Shown one piece after another: positions 26,390 through 36,217 of a stretch of 64,000 nucleotides of DNA (within the stretch, counting starts at the first letter, position 1; each line of letters starts with the position of its first letter). The notes under the pieces are model-generated. The model searched no databases. It worked only from the letters and a program-made list of their open reading frames with translations, and had not been told where the DNA came from. The stretch comes from Sphingobacterium sp. CZ-2 (GTDB lineage: Bacteria > Bacteroidota > Bacteroidia > Sphingobacteriales > Sphingobacteriaceae): NCBI RefSeq assembly GCF_004526235.1, contig NZ_CP038159.1, forward strand, positions 1,736,001 through 1,800,000. Reading direction: 5' to 3'. Position numbers and translations under genes: made by a program.

Positions 26390-27877
26390 CTACACCGTCC
26401 TTTCTGCGTCCCAGTTTTCTAAGTAATCAGCCACCCTACGGATAAAACTTCCACCTAAAGCGCCATCAATTACCCTATGGTCATAAGACATCGAGATATA
26501 CATCATATGCCTTACAGCAATCACATCACCATATTCAGTCTCCAACACAGCCGGTTTCTTTTTAATAGTTCCTACAGCTAAGATCGCTGCCTGTGGCTGG
26601 TTGATAATAGGCATGCCCAAGATATTTCCGAACGCACCGATATTTGTAAATGTAAAAGTACCTCCCTGTGTATCATCTGGCTTCAGCTTATTACCCCTCG
26701 CACGATTTGCCAAATCATTTACCGATTTTGAAATCCCCGAAAGACTCAACTGATCCACATTTTTAATCACAGGAACAATCAGATTTCCACTTGGCAAAGC
26801 CGCTGCCATACCAATATTGATGTTTTTCTTGCGAATAATATTATATCCATCTACTGAAACATTCACCATCGGGAAATCTTTAATAGCTTTCGCGATCGCT
26901 TCAATGATCAATGGTGTAAAGGTGATGTTCTCCCCTTCTGCTTTTTTATAAGCGTCCTTGATTTTATTTCTCCAGTTCACCAGATTCGTTACATCCGCTT
27001 CCACCACTGAAAATACATGTGGCGAAGTCTTCACACTGCTCACCATATGATCTGCGATCAAACGACGCATTCTATCCATTTCAATGATCTCGTCGGATCC
27101 GGAGCTCTTCACTACCTGAGCCGGACTCGTCACAGCTTGACCTGCATTAGATGTACCAGAAGATGCTTTAACTTCTGAACCAGCAGATGATGAAGCTACC
27201 GAGCTTCTAGACTCAGTAATTGAAGACCCCATAGTTGGAGAAGTTGAATCCAATTTAGGCGTATGATTACTACCGTCCTTTTGATGGATATAGTTCAACA
27301 CATCTTGCTTCGTCACTCGGCCTTCTGCACCAGTACCAGTAATTCCATCCAGCTCCTGTTGAGAAATACCCTCCTGTTGAGCAATATTCCTAACCAATGG
27401 GGAATAAAAACGAATACCGGAATTCCCAGCTTCCGAAACTTGGTTATGATCTTCAGCAGCACGGCTATCCACCTGATCCATTCCAGGAATTTCTGTCGAT
27501 GCCTCAGGAGCATCATCCATTCCTTCATGATCAGCAGATTCTTCCGTATGTTCCGCTTGTTTTTCTTCTATGTTTTGCTCGGAATTATTCAAGTTTTCAC
27601 CCTGAACATTCCCTGAATTTTCAGCATCATCATCGCCATCAACCTCGATCAATGCAATAACATCGCCTACCTGGATTACCTGATTTTCTTCAAACAATCT
27701 TTCCTTTAGGATACCAGCAACCGGAGATGGCACTTCGGAATCCACTTTATCCGTAGCGATCTCAGCGACAGCATCATCTTCCTCGATGCGCTCTCCAACC
27801 TGAATCACCCATTTTGTCAACGTAGCTTCTGATACGCTTTCTCCCATCTTAGGAAGTAAAAGTTTATATATAGCCAT
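26390..27877 (-). CDS. 2-oxoacid dehydrogenase E2 (dihydrolipoyl acyltransferase)
   Basis: Core acyltransferase of a 2-oxoacid dehydrogenase complex, 495 residues. The N-terminal lipoyl domain carries the lipoylated lysine K44 in the ATDKVDSEV motif. A 75-residue acidic linker leads to a peripheral subunit-binding domain (FYSPLVRNIAQQEGISQQEL). A Ser/Thr/Ala-rich linker then leads to the catalytic domain, with DHRVIDGALGG near the C-terminus. The features fit branched-chain or 2-oxoglutarate E2; substrate cannot be fixed because E1 and E3 genes are not adjacent. Confidence 0.92.
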   Translation of the reverse strand: MAIYKLLLPKMGESVSEATLTKWVIQVGERIEEDDAVAEIATDKVDSEVPSPVAGILKERLFEENQVIQVGDVIALIEVDGDDDAENSGNVQGENLNNSEQNIEEKQAEHTEESADHEGMDDAPEASTEIPGMDQVDSRAAEDHNQVSEAGNSGIRFYSPLVRNIAQQEGISQQELDGITGTGAEGRVTKQDVLNYIHQKDGSNHTPKLDSTSPTMGSSITESRSSVASSSAGSEVKASSGTSNAGQAVTSPAQVVKSSGSDEIIEMDRMRRLIADHMVSSVKTSPHVFSVVEADVTNLVNWRNKIKDAYKKAEGENITFTPLIIEAIAKAIKDFPMVNVSVDGYNIIRKKNINIGMAAALPSGNLIVPVIKNVDQLSLSGISKSVNDLANRARGNKLKPDDTQGGTFTFTNIGAFGNILGMPIINQPQAAILAVGTIKKKPAVLETEYGDVIAVRHMMYISMSYDHRVIDGALGGSFIRRVADYLENWDAERTV

Positions 27878-27985
27878 CTATTTTTTATTTGGATTGTTAG
27901 TCCACTAAGTTACTTATTAAAAGTTGAAACTCAAGGAAACAAAATATAATCGTTTGAATAAAAACCTATAAAAAATATAATTCTG

Positions 27986-29236
27986 TTAATCGCCCTTCTC
28001 TTGTCGATATAAATTCCATAACATCAGCAAGGCTTGCGCGGTTGCCCGTTCAATATTGATCTGCCGATCCCCATGAAAACGGAACAATTTAGTTTGTACT
28101 TCCTGCTTACCCGCTACAGCAATCCACACGGTACCTACAGGCTTTTCCTGCGAGCCACCTCCAGGCCCTGCAATTCCCGTAGTGGCCACTGCATAACTCG
28201 TGCCGAGACGTTCCTTTGCCCCTTTCGCCATCTCCACAGCCGTTTCTTCACTTACCGCACCAAAAGCCTCCAAGGTCGACTCCGACACACCCAGCTGCGA
28301 CACTTTCACCTGATTGGAATAAGAAACAATCCCTCCCTCGAACATCTCACTTGCTCCAGCAACTTCCGTAATCACACGTGCGATATTTCCGCCTGTACAG
28401 CTCTCTGCGGTGGCTAAGGCACAGTTATCCGCCACAAAGGATTTGATGAGCACCTCCTCAAAACTGATATCTTCCGTTGATACAACAGCCTTCCCGATTC
28501 TCTCAATCAATTGTTCTTGCAACTCATCCGCTAAAAGATTCAATTGTTCCACATCTTTGCCAGAAACCGTCAAACGAAGTCTGACCATACCGATCTTAGG
28601 AAGGTAAGCAAGGTGAACCTGATCCGGAAAACTATCCTCGATATCAGCGATCATTTCGGCTAAATGCGACTCCCCTATTCCAACGGTTAATATATAGCGC
28701 AGCACCAACTTTTCCTCACTGTAAAAATTCTTCAGTTTAGGAATAACCCGATGGGTCATCAGGTTTTTCATTTCAAAAGGTACTCCCGGAAGGAAAATAA
28801 ACACCTTCCCCTCATGCTCCACCCACATTCCAGGCGCTGTTCCCCAATCATTGAAAAGGACTTCCGCATTGGCCAAAACATCAGCCTGACCATAATTCAT
28901 GGCCGGCATGGTCCGGTTAAAGCGTTCAAAAATCTGCTTCACATGAACCATAACTTCTTCATTATGGACGAAAGTGGTATTGAAAAACTTGGCGACGGTC
29001 GCTTTGGTTACATCGTCTTTGGTTGGGCCTAATCCACCTGTACAGATGATCACATCTGCCCTGCTTTGAGCGGCTGTTAAAGCTTGAAGAATATGGGATT
29101 CACTATCTGTTATAGAGGTTATCTGTTGAACATGAATCTGTAGGTCGAACAATTGCTGTCCTAGCCATGCCGAGTTCGTGTCCACGATTTGCCCCAGCAG
29201 GATTTCATCACCAATGGTAATAATCTCAGCTTTCAT
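27986..29236 (-). CDS. cinA: CinA-family protein (nicotinamide-nucleotide amidase)
   Basis: The 416-residue protein has an N-terminal MoCF/molybdopterin-binding-like domain (AEIITIGDEILLGQIVDTNSAWLG and ICTGGLGPTKDD). The C-terminal PncC amidase domain has its serine in ATAESCTGGNIARVI and continues with ATTGIAGPGGG. CinA proteins deamidate nicotinamide mononucleotide for NAD recycling. It lies between lptD and the E2 gene on the same strand, 22 bp after lptD. Confidence 0.95.
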   Translation of the reverse strand: MKAEIITIGDEILLGQIVDTNSAWLGQQLFDLQIHVQQITSITDSESHILQALTAAQSRADVIICTGGLGPTKDDVTKATVAKFFNTTFVHNEEVMVHVKQIFERFNRTMPAMNYGQADVLANAEVLFNDWGTAPGMWVEHEGKVFIFLPGVPFEMKNLMTHRVIPKLKNFYSEEKLVLRYILTVGIGESHLAEMIADIEDSFPDQVHLAYLPKIGMVRLRLTVSGKDVEQLNLLADELQEQLIERIGKAVVSTEDISFEEVLIKSFVADNCALATAESCTGGNIARVITEVAGASEMFEGGIVSYSNQVKVSQLGVSESTLEAFGAVSEETAVEMAKGAKERLGTSYAVATTGIAGPGGGSQEKPVGTVWIAVAGKQEVQTKLFRFHGDRQINIERATAQALLMLWNLYRQEKGD

Positions 29237-29258
29237 GGCTTTTAAGATTTAAGTTTTT

Positions 29259-31913
29259 CTAAAAGGTAAAATGACTCTGGCGTTTCGATAACTTCAGATC
29301 CTGAAGGATCGATGCCTTTGCCCTGATGGTTATGTTATAACTTTTGTATTGCCCAAATGGAACCCATCCGACCGACATATCCCAACAATGGAGATCCCGA
29401 TAAATACTGATGTTGGTCAAACTGGCCTTCATCTGCACAAAATCGAAACCGGTATTGTATTGAATCTTCCATTTCGGCGTCACATTGAAATCCCCATGTA
29501 CATTGACCGTATTGGTCAATACACTACGCATTCTTTGCTCTTCGTCATCAAAAACCCGCGCATAATTAAAGGAAACGGATGCCGCAACATTCCATGGAAT
29601 GTTGAAATCCACGAAGGCATTCGGATCGGTACTGATGCGCGATAGTGCCTGCGCCTGTTCCGGACTTAGGTTCGGCATGCTGTTCCGCAGGGAATCCATA
29701 TTGTTATTCCTGCTTTTATTCGCCTCCGGGTTAAAACTATAATCAAAGGAAAGACCGAAATTGGTCAAACGGGCAAGCTTACCATCTTTGATCGCATAGC
29801 GATTAACCGTTCTTCCCGTATAAGGATCATACGAATAAGGATCAAATGTACCATTGAAATTCAGGTTCAATTTTTCCTTGAATAAGGAGGTACGACCGGA
29901 GAAACTGATGGTGGATAGTTTCAGGGAGTCTGCCGCCATGTTATAGTTACCCGAGAAGGTTAGACCTTGGATAATAGGAACCTTTCGGAATCCATTACCT
30001 GTGGTATCATTATCATCCCTGATCTTCGCCTCAATATTATTATCTACTGAGAATCCAATCCCTAAGGAACGGCCTTCACTTGGCGATCCATAGAGTGCAC
30101 CATCAAAGATGGAATACTTCCTGTTCACGCCATTTTCATCAATAAAATTACGGTAATAGCCATATCTTTCCCTTCCAAAATCTGGGCGATAATTCAAGTT
30201 CACCGATGGGGTAATCACGTGACGTATCCCCTCTATCTTACCCATTTTAGGATACATACCATAAACCTTGGTTGATAATCCACTGGAAAGGTTATAATCG
30301 TAGGCTCTTTTGAATCCTTGGATGGTATCCCTAACTGTGCTATACCCAAAAACCTCGTTTGCTACACGATTACGAACGGACTGCAAATACCAGCGTTCGG
30401 TGTAGTTGGCGGAGGTATTGAACTGGAAATATTTCAGCACATTTAAACTTAAACTAAGCGGAATATTATGTTGCATCCCATTGGTAAAGTCTTGTAGCGT
30501 TTCTTTTCTAAACAAAAGCGTATCAAACGTAACGATCTTATTCTGCGCCTGCATACTATAACCTACCGTTAGTTTCTGGTACCATTTCTGTTCCCCAACA
30601 CGATCTTTACTATCGAAAGGATTAAAGGTGGCCACGTTCAAACTGATGGTCGGTAGATCCAAGGTTACCCGACCAGTGGTCAGGTCCTGCTCATGTCGAA
30701 GGTTGGACGTAAAATTGACCTTACCATCTGCAAATACTTTTCCATAAGCGATGGAAGAGTTCAATCGGTTATTGGTCAAAGCGCGAGGGTCGTATGTTCC
30801 ACCCGCAGCAGAATTCTGCAAATAAGAACGGGTACCAAAGTTTACAGATGCCGTAAAGGAAGTCCCCGGATTAGCCTCCTGCCTTTGGGTATGGTTCCAG
30901 GTAAAGTTAAAATCCTTACTACGTCCATAACTTGGCGTACCTTCTACCCCTTCCACGAAGGAACCATAACGGATATTGAAGTTACCACTGAATTTATAGT
31001 TCACCAAATATTGGGTCCTTACACTAGCTTCCCAGGTTCCTTTGGAATACAGGTTACCTCTGATTTCCGAATCCCAATAATCATTGAAGGTCAAGTACCA
31101 TCCCAGATCACGCATGGCAAAACCACGGGAGGCATCCTCACCAAAGGATGGGAATAAAAATCCGGAACTCTTCTTATCCTGTTTAGGGAAAAATCCGAAT
31201 GGAATAGCAATAAATTTTAAGGGTATATTTTCAACCACCAGGTAGGATGGTCCGGCAATAATCTGTTTTTGGGTGATCACCCCTTTGCTGATCTGTATAC
31301 CAAAGTGGGTATGCGGATAAGGCAGATCACAGGTACTGTACAATCCTTTGTACAAGGACATCTCGTCATAGATATTCTTACGTACTTCCCGGGCTTGAAT
31401 ATAACCCCCATCCACCTCGGTCATCACGCCATAGGTTTTCGGCACTTGGGATTTGTAATTATATAACAGGGAATCGACAGCAATCGGCGATTCTCCAGGC
31501 ATAATCACGACTGGCCTACCTACATATTTTCCGTTATGATCGATTACACCGGAAGCAAATAAGATATTGGTATTTCTATCCAAACGGATATAGTCGGCTG
31601 CTAATTCGAAGCCTTCATATTTTACTTTGGCACCTTTGAATAGGTGCAGGATGTTTTTACTGACTTCGTTCCATGAAGAATCATTGGCAGAAATGGTGAC
31701 CACAGTTTCCAGACCGCCATCATCTTGCATATGCACCGTATCTTGTCCCGAAACCTGTTTGAAATTGTTTTTACTGGTATCCTGGAGTTCGTTTTTGGAA
31801 GTGTCGTTTGTAACAGTTGTCCCTCTGGAATTGGTTTCCACCTGCCCTTTTACCAAAGACAGCCCACAAAAAAAAAGAAAAAGGGTAAGGAAAAAACAAC
31901 TTAAAGCCTTCAA
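29259..31913 (-). CDS. lptD: Putative LPS assembly outer membrane protein LptD
   Basis: An 884-residue outer membrane protein with a signal peptide (MKALSCFFLTLFLFFCGLSLVKG). An OstA/LptA-like N-terminal region (VKYEGFELAADYIRLDRNTNILFA) is followed by a long C-terminal beta-barrel with frequent aromatic strand patterns. The DLPYPHTHFGIQISKG and KKSSGFLFPSFGED stretches are typical of the Bacteroidota LptD family. It inserts LPS into the outer leaflet. It is divergent from the amidase/MCE genes, another envelope group. Confidence 0.9.
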   Translation of the reverse strand: MKALSCFFLTLFLFFCGLSLVKGQVETNSRGTTVTNDTSKNELQDTSKNNFKQVSGQDTVHMQDDGGLETVVTISANDSSWNEVSKNILHLFKGAKVKYEGFELAADYIRLDRNTNILFASGVIDHNGKYVGRPVVIMPGESPIAVDSLLYNYKSQVPKTYGVMTEVDGGYIQAREVRKNIYDEMSLYKGLYSTCDLPYPHTHFGIQISKGVITQKQIIAGPSYLVVENIPLKFIAIPFGFFPKQDKKSSGFLFPSFGEDASRGFAMRDLGWYLTFNDYWDSEIRGNLYSKGTWEASVRTQYLVNYKFSGNFNIRYGSFVEGVEGTPSYGRSKDFNFTWNHTQRQEANPGTSFTASVNFGTRSYLQNSAAGGTYDPRALTNNRLNSSIAYGKVFADGKVNFTSNLRHEQDLTTGRVTLDLPTISLNVATFNPFDSKDRVGEQKWYQKLTVGYSMQAQNKIVTFDTLLFRKETLQDFTNGMQHNIPLSLSLNVLKYFQFNTSANYTERWYLQSVRNRVANEVFGYSTVRDTIQGFKRAYDYNLSSGLSTKVYGMYPKMGKIEGIRHVITPSVNLNYRPDFGRERYGYYRNFIDENGVNRKYSIFDGALYGSPSEGRSLGIGFSVDNNIEAKIRDDNDTTGNGFRKVPIIQGLTFSGNYNMAADSLKLSTISFSGRTSLFKEKLNLNFNGTFDPYSYDPYTGRTVNRYAIKDGKLARLTNFGLSFDYSFNPEANKSRNNNMDSLRNSMPNLSPEQAQALSRISTDPNAFVDFNIPWNVAASVSFNYARVFDDEEQRMRSVLTNTVNVHGDFNVTPKWKIQYNTGFDFVQMKASLTNISIYRDLHCWDMSVGWVPFGQYKSYNITIRAKASILQDLKLSKRQSHFTF

Positions 31914-32071
31914 AATGAAATATGAATGTTATTTTTGTGCTAATTTTAAACTCTTGATGGCAAAAATAGTCAAAAATCTATTACAATAATTAGGATTTTG
32001 ATAAAGTTAAACATATTTAACAAATAACTTTAAAAAGCATTTTGTTGGATATTTAAAAGGAGAAGTTGGAA

Positions 32072-32935
32072 ATGAATCTTAATCAAAGAACAAAATCAGT
32101 CCTAAGCATTTTAGGCATTACACTACCTATCTTATTTCTAAGTATTTACGTCGGAACCAGTAAGGGCGACTCCGCAAAGGAACCCATTGCAACCGAAGTT
32201 TCTAGCAATAAAGCCATGCGATTGATCGTTATCGATCCGGGTCATGGCGGGAGAATTCCTGGCGCCAGAGGAAAGATTTCTGCCGAAAAGGATATCGTTT
32301 TGCAAGTATCAAAAAAACTGAAAGATGCTATTGAAAAAGAATTACCGGGTGTAAAGGTGATGCTGACACGCGAAACAGATGTGGATGTTCCTTTCCATGA
32401 GCGTTCCGCCATTGCCAACCGCAATCGGGCGGATCTCTTTTTATCCATTCACTGTAACTCGGCCGATTATGATTCGAAAGGTCGGGTAATCCGTAGACCT
32501 AGTGTTAGTGGAACAGAAACCTTTGTATGTGGTTATAACCGATTACAGAAAGGGGAATCCAACGTAGCGGTAAGAGAGAACGCGGATATCTTGATGGAGG
32601 AAAATTACCAGGAAAACTATGGTGGTTTTGATCCGAAAGATCCTTCATCCTATATCATTTTCTCTTTATTGAAAAGAACCTATCGGGACAAGAGCATTAA
32701 ATTTGCCTCTTATATCCAGAATGAATATGTAAAGCAGGGCAGACCAAATCGTGGCGTTCAGGAATTATCTTTAGCGGTACTGGCATTTGCGAGTATGCCT
32801 TCTGCCTTAACCGAAATTGGATTTATTTCCAACCCCGATGAAGAAAACTACATGTTATCCGCAAAAGGACAGGAAGAAATTGTTGGCAACATTGTTGATG
32901 CAGTGAAACGCTATAAAACAAGTTCTGGATTATAG
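32072..32935 (+). CDS. N-acetylmuramoyl-L-alanine amidase (Amidase_3), first of tandem pair
   Basis: Zinc amidase that cleaves the MurNAc-L-Ala bond in peptidoglycan. The start is ATG 32072, preceded by AAAAGGAGAAG (32055-32065). An N-terminal membrane or signal segment (VLSILGITLPILFLSIYVG) leads to the catalytic domain with the zinc histidine in DPGHGG. Its glutamate lies in RENADILMEENYQENYGG; SIHCNS and TEIGFISNP complete the site. The adjacent downstream gene is a clear paralogue. Confidence 0.94.
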   Translation: MNLNQRTKSVLSILGITLPILFLSIYVGTSKGDSAKEPIATEVSSNKAMRLIVIDPGHGGRIPGARGKISAEKDIVLQVSKKLKDAIEKELPGVKVMLTRETDVDVPFHERSAIANRNRADLFLSIHCNSADYDSKGRVIRRPSVSGTETFVCGYNRLQKGESNVAVRENADILMEENYQENYGGFDPKDPSSYIIFSLLKRTYRDKSIKFASYIQNEYVKQGRPNRGVQELSLAVLAFASMPSALTEIGFISNPDEENYMLSAKGQEEIVGNIVDAVKRYKTSSGL

Positions 32936-32947
32936 CATTAAGATACA

Positions 32948-33835
32948 TTGAAATTGGACACTTTTAAAAACACGAAAAAACACATTTTTAAGGCAGCCGG
33001 ACGTATGGCCATCTGTTTATCAGTCATCGTCTTAGCTTCCTTTACTCCTAAAGACCCGCAAAATCCAAATCAAAGTGGTACCGTAAAAAAGATGCGGACG
33101 ATTGTACTTGATGCAGGACATGGTGGTCATGATTCAGGTGCTGTCGGTCGGGTATCGAAGGAAAAAGATATCGCGCTGCAGGTAGCCCTAAAATTAGGCA
33201 AACGTATAGAACAGGAACTGCCAGGTGTAAAAGTGGTTTATACCCGCAAAACGGATATTTACCCGAAGCTATACGAAAGACCTGCTATTGCCAATAAGCA
33301 CAATGCCGATCTTTTTATTTCCATCCACTGTAACTCTGGAGGTACTACCAGTAGAAGGGTAAAAAACAGTAAAGGAAAATATGTTACACGAAAAACATTG
33401 AACACATCAGCTGCCGGAACAGAGACCTTGGTTTTAGGTTTTAGCCGTACAGGTCAGCAGGATGTGGCCATCCGAGAGAATGCTTCCATCCTGATGGAGG
33501 AAAACTATAAGGAAAACTATGGTGGTTTCGACCCAAAGGATCCATCATCCTATATCATCTTCTCCTTGATCAAAAGGAAATATAGGGAGCAGAGTATCCG
33601 ATTAGCAAGCTATATGCAGGACCAGTTCAAAGGGTCTAACCGCACTGATAGAGGTGTTAAAGAGCAGTCCTTGGCTGTTTTGGCCACTGCGGGTATGCCA
33701 GCGGTACTTACGGAAATCGGATTCATCAGTAATCCCGAAGAGGAACGCTACATGAACTCTGCTGCTGGGCAGGAAGCCATTGTCACAGATTTGTTTAATG
33801 CAATAAATACCTACCGAAAAGCTTTTGAAAGATAA
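32948..33835 (+). CDS. N-acetylmuramoyl-L-alanine amidase (Amidase_3), second of tandem pair
   Basis: A paralogue of the preceding gene, starting 12 bp after it. Zinc-site motifs DAGHGG, RENASILMEENYKENYGG, SIHCNS and TEIGFISNP are intact, and both copies share the stretch FDPKDPSSYIIFSL. The N-terminus (KHIFKAAGRMAICLSVIVLASFTP) is a signal-type segment. The start is TTG 32948; an internal ATG at 33005 would remove the basic part of the signal. It probably forms one transcript with the amidase before it and the MCE gene after it. Confidence 0.93.
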   Translation: MKLDTFKNTKKHIFKAAGRMAICLSVIVLASFTPKDPQNPNQSGTVKKMRTIVLDAGHGGHDSGAVGRVSKEKDIALQVALKLGKRIEQELPGVKVVYTRKTDIYPKLYERPAIANKHNADLFISIHCNSGGTTSRRVKNSKGKYVTRKTLNTSAAGTETLVLGFSRTGQQDVAIRENASILMEENYKENYGGFDPKDPSSYIIFSLIKRKYREQSIRLASYMQDQFKGSNRTDRGVKEQSLAVLATAGMPAVLTEIGFISNPEEERYMNSAAGQEAIVTDLFNAINTYRKAFER

Positions 33836-33890
33836 ACTTTTTCTTAACTTGGTGGTTAAATATTTATAGATACTCTTAAATCGGATCATT

Positions 33891-34838
33891 TTGAAAATTT
33901 CTAATGAAACTAAAGTTGGCGCACTTACCATTATCGCCATAGCCTTGTTGTTTATTGGATACAGCTTCCTAAAGGGCAATAATGTCTTTAGTAGTGAAAA
34001 CATTTTTTACACTGAATATGATAATGTGGATGGATTGGCTGTTTCCAAACCGGTGTTGGTGAATGGTTACCAGATCGGTCGGGTTTCAAAATTGACCCTT
34101 CAGCCGAACGGCAAGATCAAAACAGAATTCAAGATTGATGATAAGGTGGATATTCCATCCAATACGGTAGCACGGATTGTGTCTGCGGATTTATTGGGTA
34201 GTAAGGCCATTGTTTTTGAATTGGGAAATAGCACGACCATGGCACGAAATGGCGATCCTTTGCTATCGGATGTACAGGCGAACCTAATGGAAAAAGTAGA
34301 ACCGCTACAGAAGAAGATCGAGAATTTGGTGGTTAAATTGGATTCGGTGCTAACGGGGGTTAACTCGGTATTGGATGCCGATTTCCAACGTGATTTCAAA
34401 AGTTCAGTGCATAGTATTTCAGTTTCTTTAAAGAATTTGGAGAAGATTACGGGCGATGTTGATGGGATGGTGGGTAGCGAGCGAGCTCGTTTGACCAATA
34501 TCTTGGCGAATTTAGAGTCGATTACCAGTAATTTTAAGCAGCATAACAGTAAGATCAATTCGATTCTGGCTAATATTGATAACCTTTCTGATGATCTTTC
34601 CAAAACGGAAATTAAGGAAACGGTGGATAATGCGAATCAAGCGATGTTGCAGGTGCGGATGATAACGGATAAGATCAATAGTGGGGAAGGATCGTTGAGC
34701 TTGTTGTTGAATGATGAGAAATTGTATAATAATTTGGCGAATTCTTCGGAGAGTTTGAATCAGTTGATTGAGGATTTGAAGAAGAATCCAGGGAAATATC
34801 TTAAGATCTCGATTTTCGGAAAGAGGGATACGAAGTAA
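33891..34838 (+). CDS. MCE/MlaD-family lipid transport protein
   Basis: Membrane-anchored substrate-binding component of an Mla-type lipid transport system. Residues 8-25 form the single membrane segment (VGALTIIAIALLFIGYSF). The MCE domain follows (YTEYDNVDGLAVSKPVLVNG, about 43-125), then a long helical, coiled-coil tail with Asn/Ser-rich heptads. The only fitting start is TTG 33891 (MKISNET, the usual N-terminus of the family). No permease or ATPase gene is adjacent. Confidence 0.92.
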   Translation: MKISNETKVGALTIIAIALLFIGYSFLKGNNVFSSENIFYTEYDNVDGLAVSKPVLVNGYQIGRVSKLTLQPNGKIKTEFKIDDKVDIPSNTVARIVSADLLGSKAIVFELGNSTTMARNGDPLLSDVQANLMEKVEPLQKKIENLVVKLDSVLTGVNSVLDADFQRDFKSSVHSISVSLKNLEKITGDVDGMVGSERARLTNILANLESITSNFKQHNSKINSILANIDNLSDDLSKTEIKETVDNANQAMLQVRMITDKINSGEGSLSLLLNDEKLYNNLANSSESLNQLIEDLKKNPGKYLKISIFGKRDTK

Positions 34839-34839
34839 C

Positions 34840-34925
34840 CGTCATTGCGAGGGTTACGTCATTGCGAGGAACGAAGCAATCTTTCGATTAGTCCAAAGAT
34901 TGCTTCGTCGTACCTCCTCGCAATG
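34840..34925. repeat. Composite palindromic repeat, locus D (outer arms only)
   Basis: The simplest copy: an extra arm fragment, then outer arm TCATTGCGAGGAACGAAGCA (from 34859) and its inverted partner (about 34895-34925) around a 10-base loop. There is no inner pair. Its right end runs directly into the second IS110 element. Confidence 0.88.
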
Positions 34926-36047
34926 AACTGTGTATATATCCAAATAATAAATTAAATTTTCTCCAAATAATATTCTGATTAGGCCGCTTTTGCGATGTAG
35001 CCCTTTCCAGATTTTGCGATGGCGAATGCCTGTTTGATCAGTTTGTTCACCACTGCTATGATTGCGACCTTGTAGGGTTTTCCCTTTTCCATCAACCTCC
35101 CATAAAGCCCGCTGCAGGCGGTGTTGCTCCTGATGGCGGATATTGCCGCCATGTACAGCACCTTTCTGACCTGGCCCATCCCCATCTTGCAGATATGTCC
35201 CTTTCCCCTTACACTGCTGCCGGACTCGAATATCCTGGGCGCCAGTCCGAAATAGGATATCAGCTGCCTGTACCCCTCGAACCGACTGAAACCGTCCGTC
35301 AGGATGATAAGCAGTGCTGCGCTGCGCGGGCCGATGCCCGGGATGCTCCGCAGGTTTTCATTGAGTTCCCCGTAATTCTCCATGATGATCTGCTGGACCT
35401 GCCTTTCATGTTCATTGATGTCCTGATCATAACGTTTGATCCCTTCCTCTATGGTCTTCCTGAGCGTGGGTTCCAGTGTTCCCGCATGTTCATATGCATG
35501 GAGCCTGTTCGTTAGCATGGTCCTGCATTCCTTCTGTCCCTTGATATAGCCTTCCAGGTTCCTGATCCTCAGCACATGTTCCTCCGGCAGCCTCCATTGG
35601 GCAGGTTCCGTCATGCTGGTGAACTTGGCGATGAGCTGGGCATCCTTCCTGTCGGTCTTGGTCCTGGCCAGGGTCATCTGGGAAAAACGCCTGATGACAA
35701 GGGGGTTGATGACCGAGACCCGTTCATCCCTCTCCCAGAGGAACTTTGCCAGCCGGAAGTAATAGGGACCGGTGGCCTCCATCGCTATATGGCTGCCGTG
35801 CATGTGGCCCAGGGCCTCCACAAAACCCGCTTCGTCGTTACTGAAACGACCCTTAAAAACCTCTTTCTGTCCCGATTGGACAGAAATGTCAAAATAATCC
35901 TTTGAACAATCAATACCTGTTACCATATTTGTATATCATATTTGTGGATTACAGCAGCTCTTATCATAACTTATCAATCGTAAAAACAGGCTCCTGGCCT
36001 AATGAACTGTCCAAGTTTATGATAGGAATAAGAGAGGGGGATTAACA
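34926..36047 (-). mobile_element. IS110-family element abutting palindromic repeat (boundaries approximate)
   Basis: The element contains a single transposase on the minus strand and starts exactly where the palindromic repeat breaks off. Two boundary models are possible. The 10-bp direct repeat AATGAACTGT occurs at 34922-34931 and 36001-36010. The worn palindrome arms at 34925 and 36048 would give a slightly longer element. G+C content is higher than in the flanks. Confidence 0.7.
34979..35926 (-). CDS. IS110-family transposase (DEDD recombinase), second type
   Basis: The 315-residue recombinase is shorter than, and only distantly similar to, the one at 24956-26251. The DEDD residues are D6 (GIDCSKDYFD), E50 (AMEATGPYYF), and D92 and D95 (RTKTDRKDAQL). 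The C-terminal Tnp domain has a helix-hairpin-helix-like motif (IPGIGPRSAALLI) and the serine motif ESGSSVRGKGH. All key residues are present and the frame is whole. The upstream non-coding stretch contains TATCATAAC paired imperfectly with GTTTATGATA at about 35962-36024. Confidence 0.94.
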   Translation of the reverse strand: MVTGIDCSKDYFDISVQSGQKEVFKGRFSNDEAGFVEALGHMHGSHIAMEATGPYYFRLAKFLWERDERVSVINPLVIRRFSQMTLARTKTDRKDAQLIAKFTSMTEPAQWRLPEEHVLRIRNLEGYIKGQKECRTMLTNRLHAYEHAGTLEPTLRKTIEEGIKRYDQDINEHERQVQQIIMENYGELNENLRSIPGIGPRSAALLIILTDGFSRFEGYRQLISYFGLAPRIFESGSSVRGKGHICKMGMGQVRKVLYMAAISAIRSNTACSGLYGRLMEKGKPYKVAIIAVVNKLIKQAFAIAKSGKGYIAKAA

Positions 36048-36217
36048 TTGCGAAGGGTCTCTCAAGGACCAATGACGATTAAAAATCTTACTCCCTCTCT
36101 CGCTGTATCCTAAATGAAATACAAAATTATATTCTGTTTCTTTAATTCCTATAACTTCCCTACAAACTTACGATGACGACTAAAATCACTCGCAATGACG
36201 CGTACTTCTCCCCTCTT
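35927..36217. other. Intergenic region with IS110 left end and worn repeat remnants
   Basis: 35927-36046 is probably the left end of the IS110 element, including any bridge RNA. CATTGCGAAG...CAATGACG at 36047-36077 is a degraded palindrome copy, and CTCGCAATGACG at about 36190-36201 is another fragment. An inverted repeat of AGAGAGGG (about 36031) and CCCTCTCT (about 36092) frames the remnant. No gene is seen. Confidence 0.6.

Noticed and set aside
36047..36077. Additional complete palindrome locus next to the second IS110
   Set aside because: Only parts of the outer arms remain and the middle is changed, so I treat it as a worn remnant, not a full copy.
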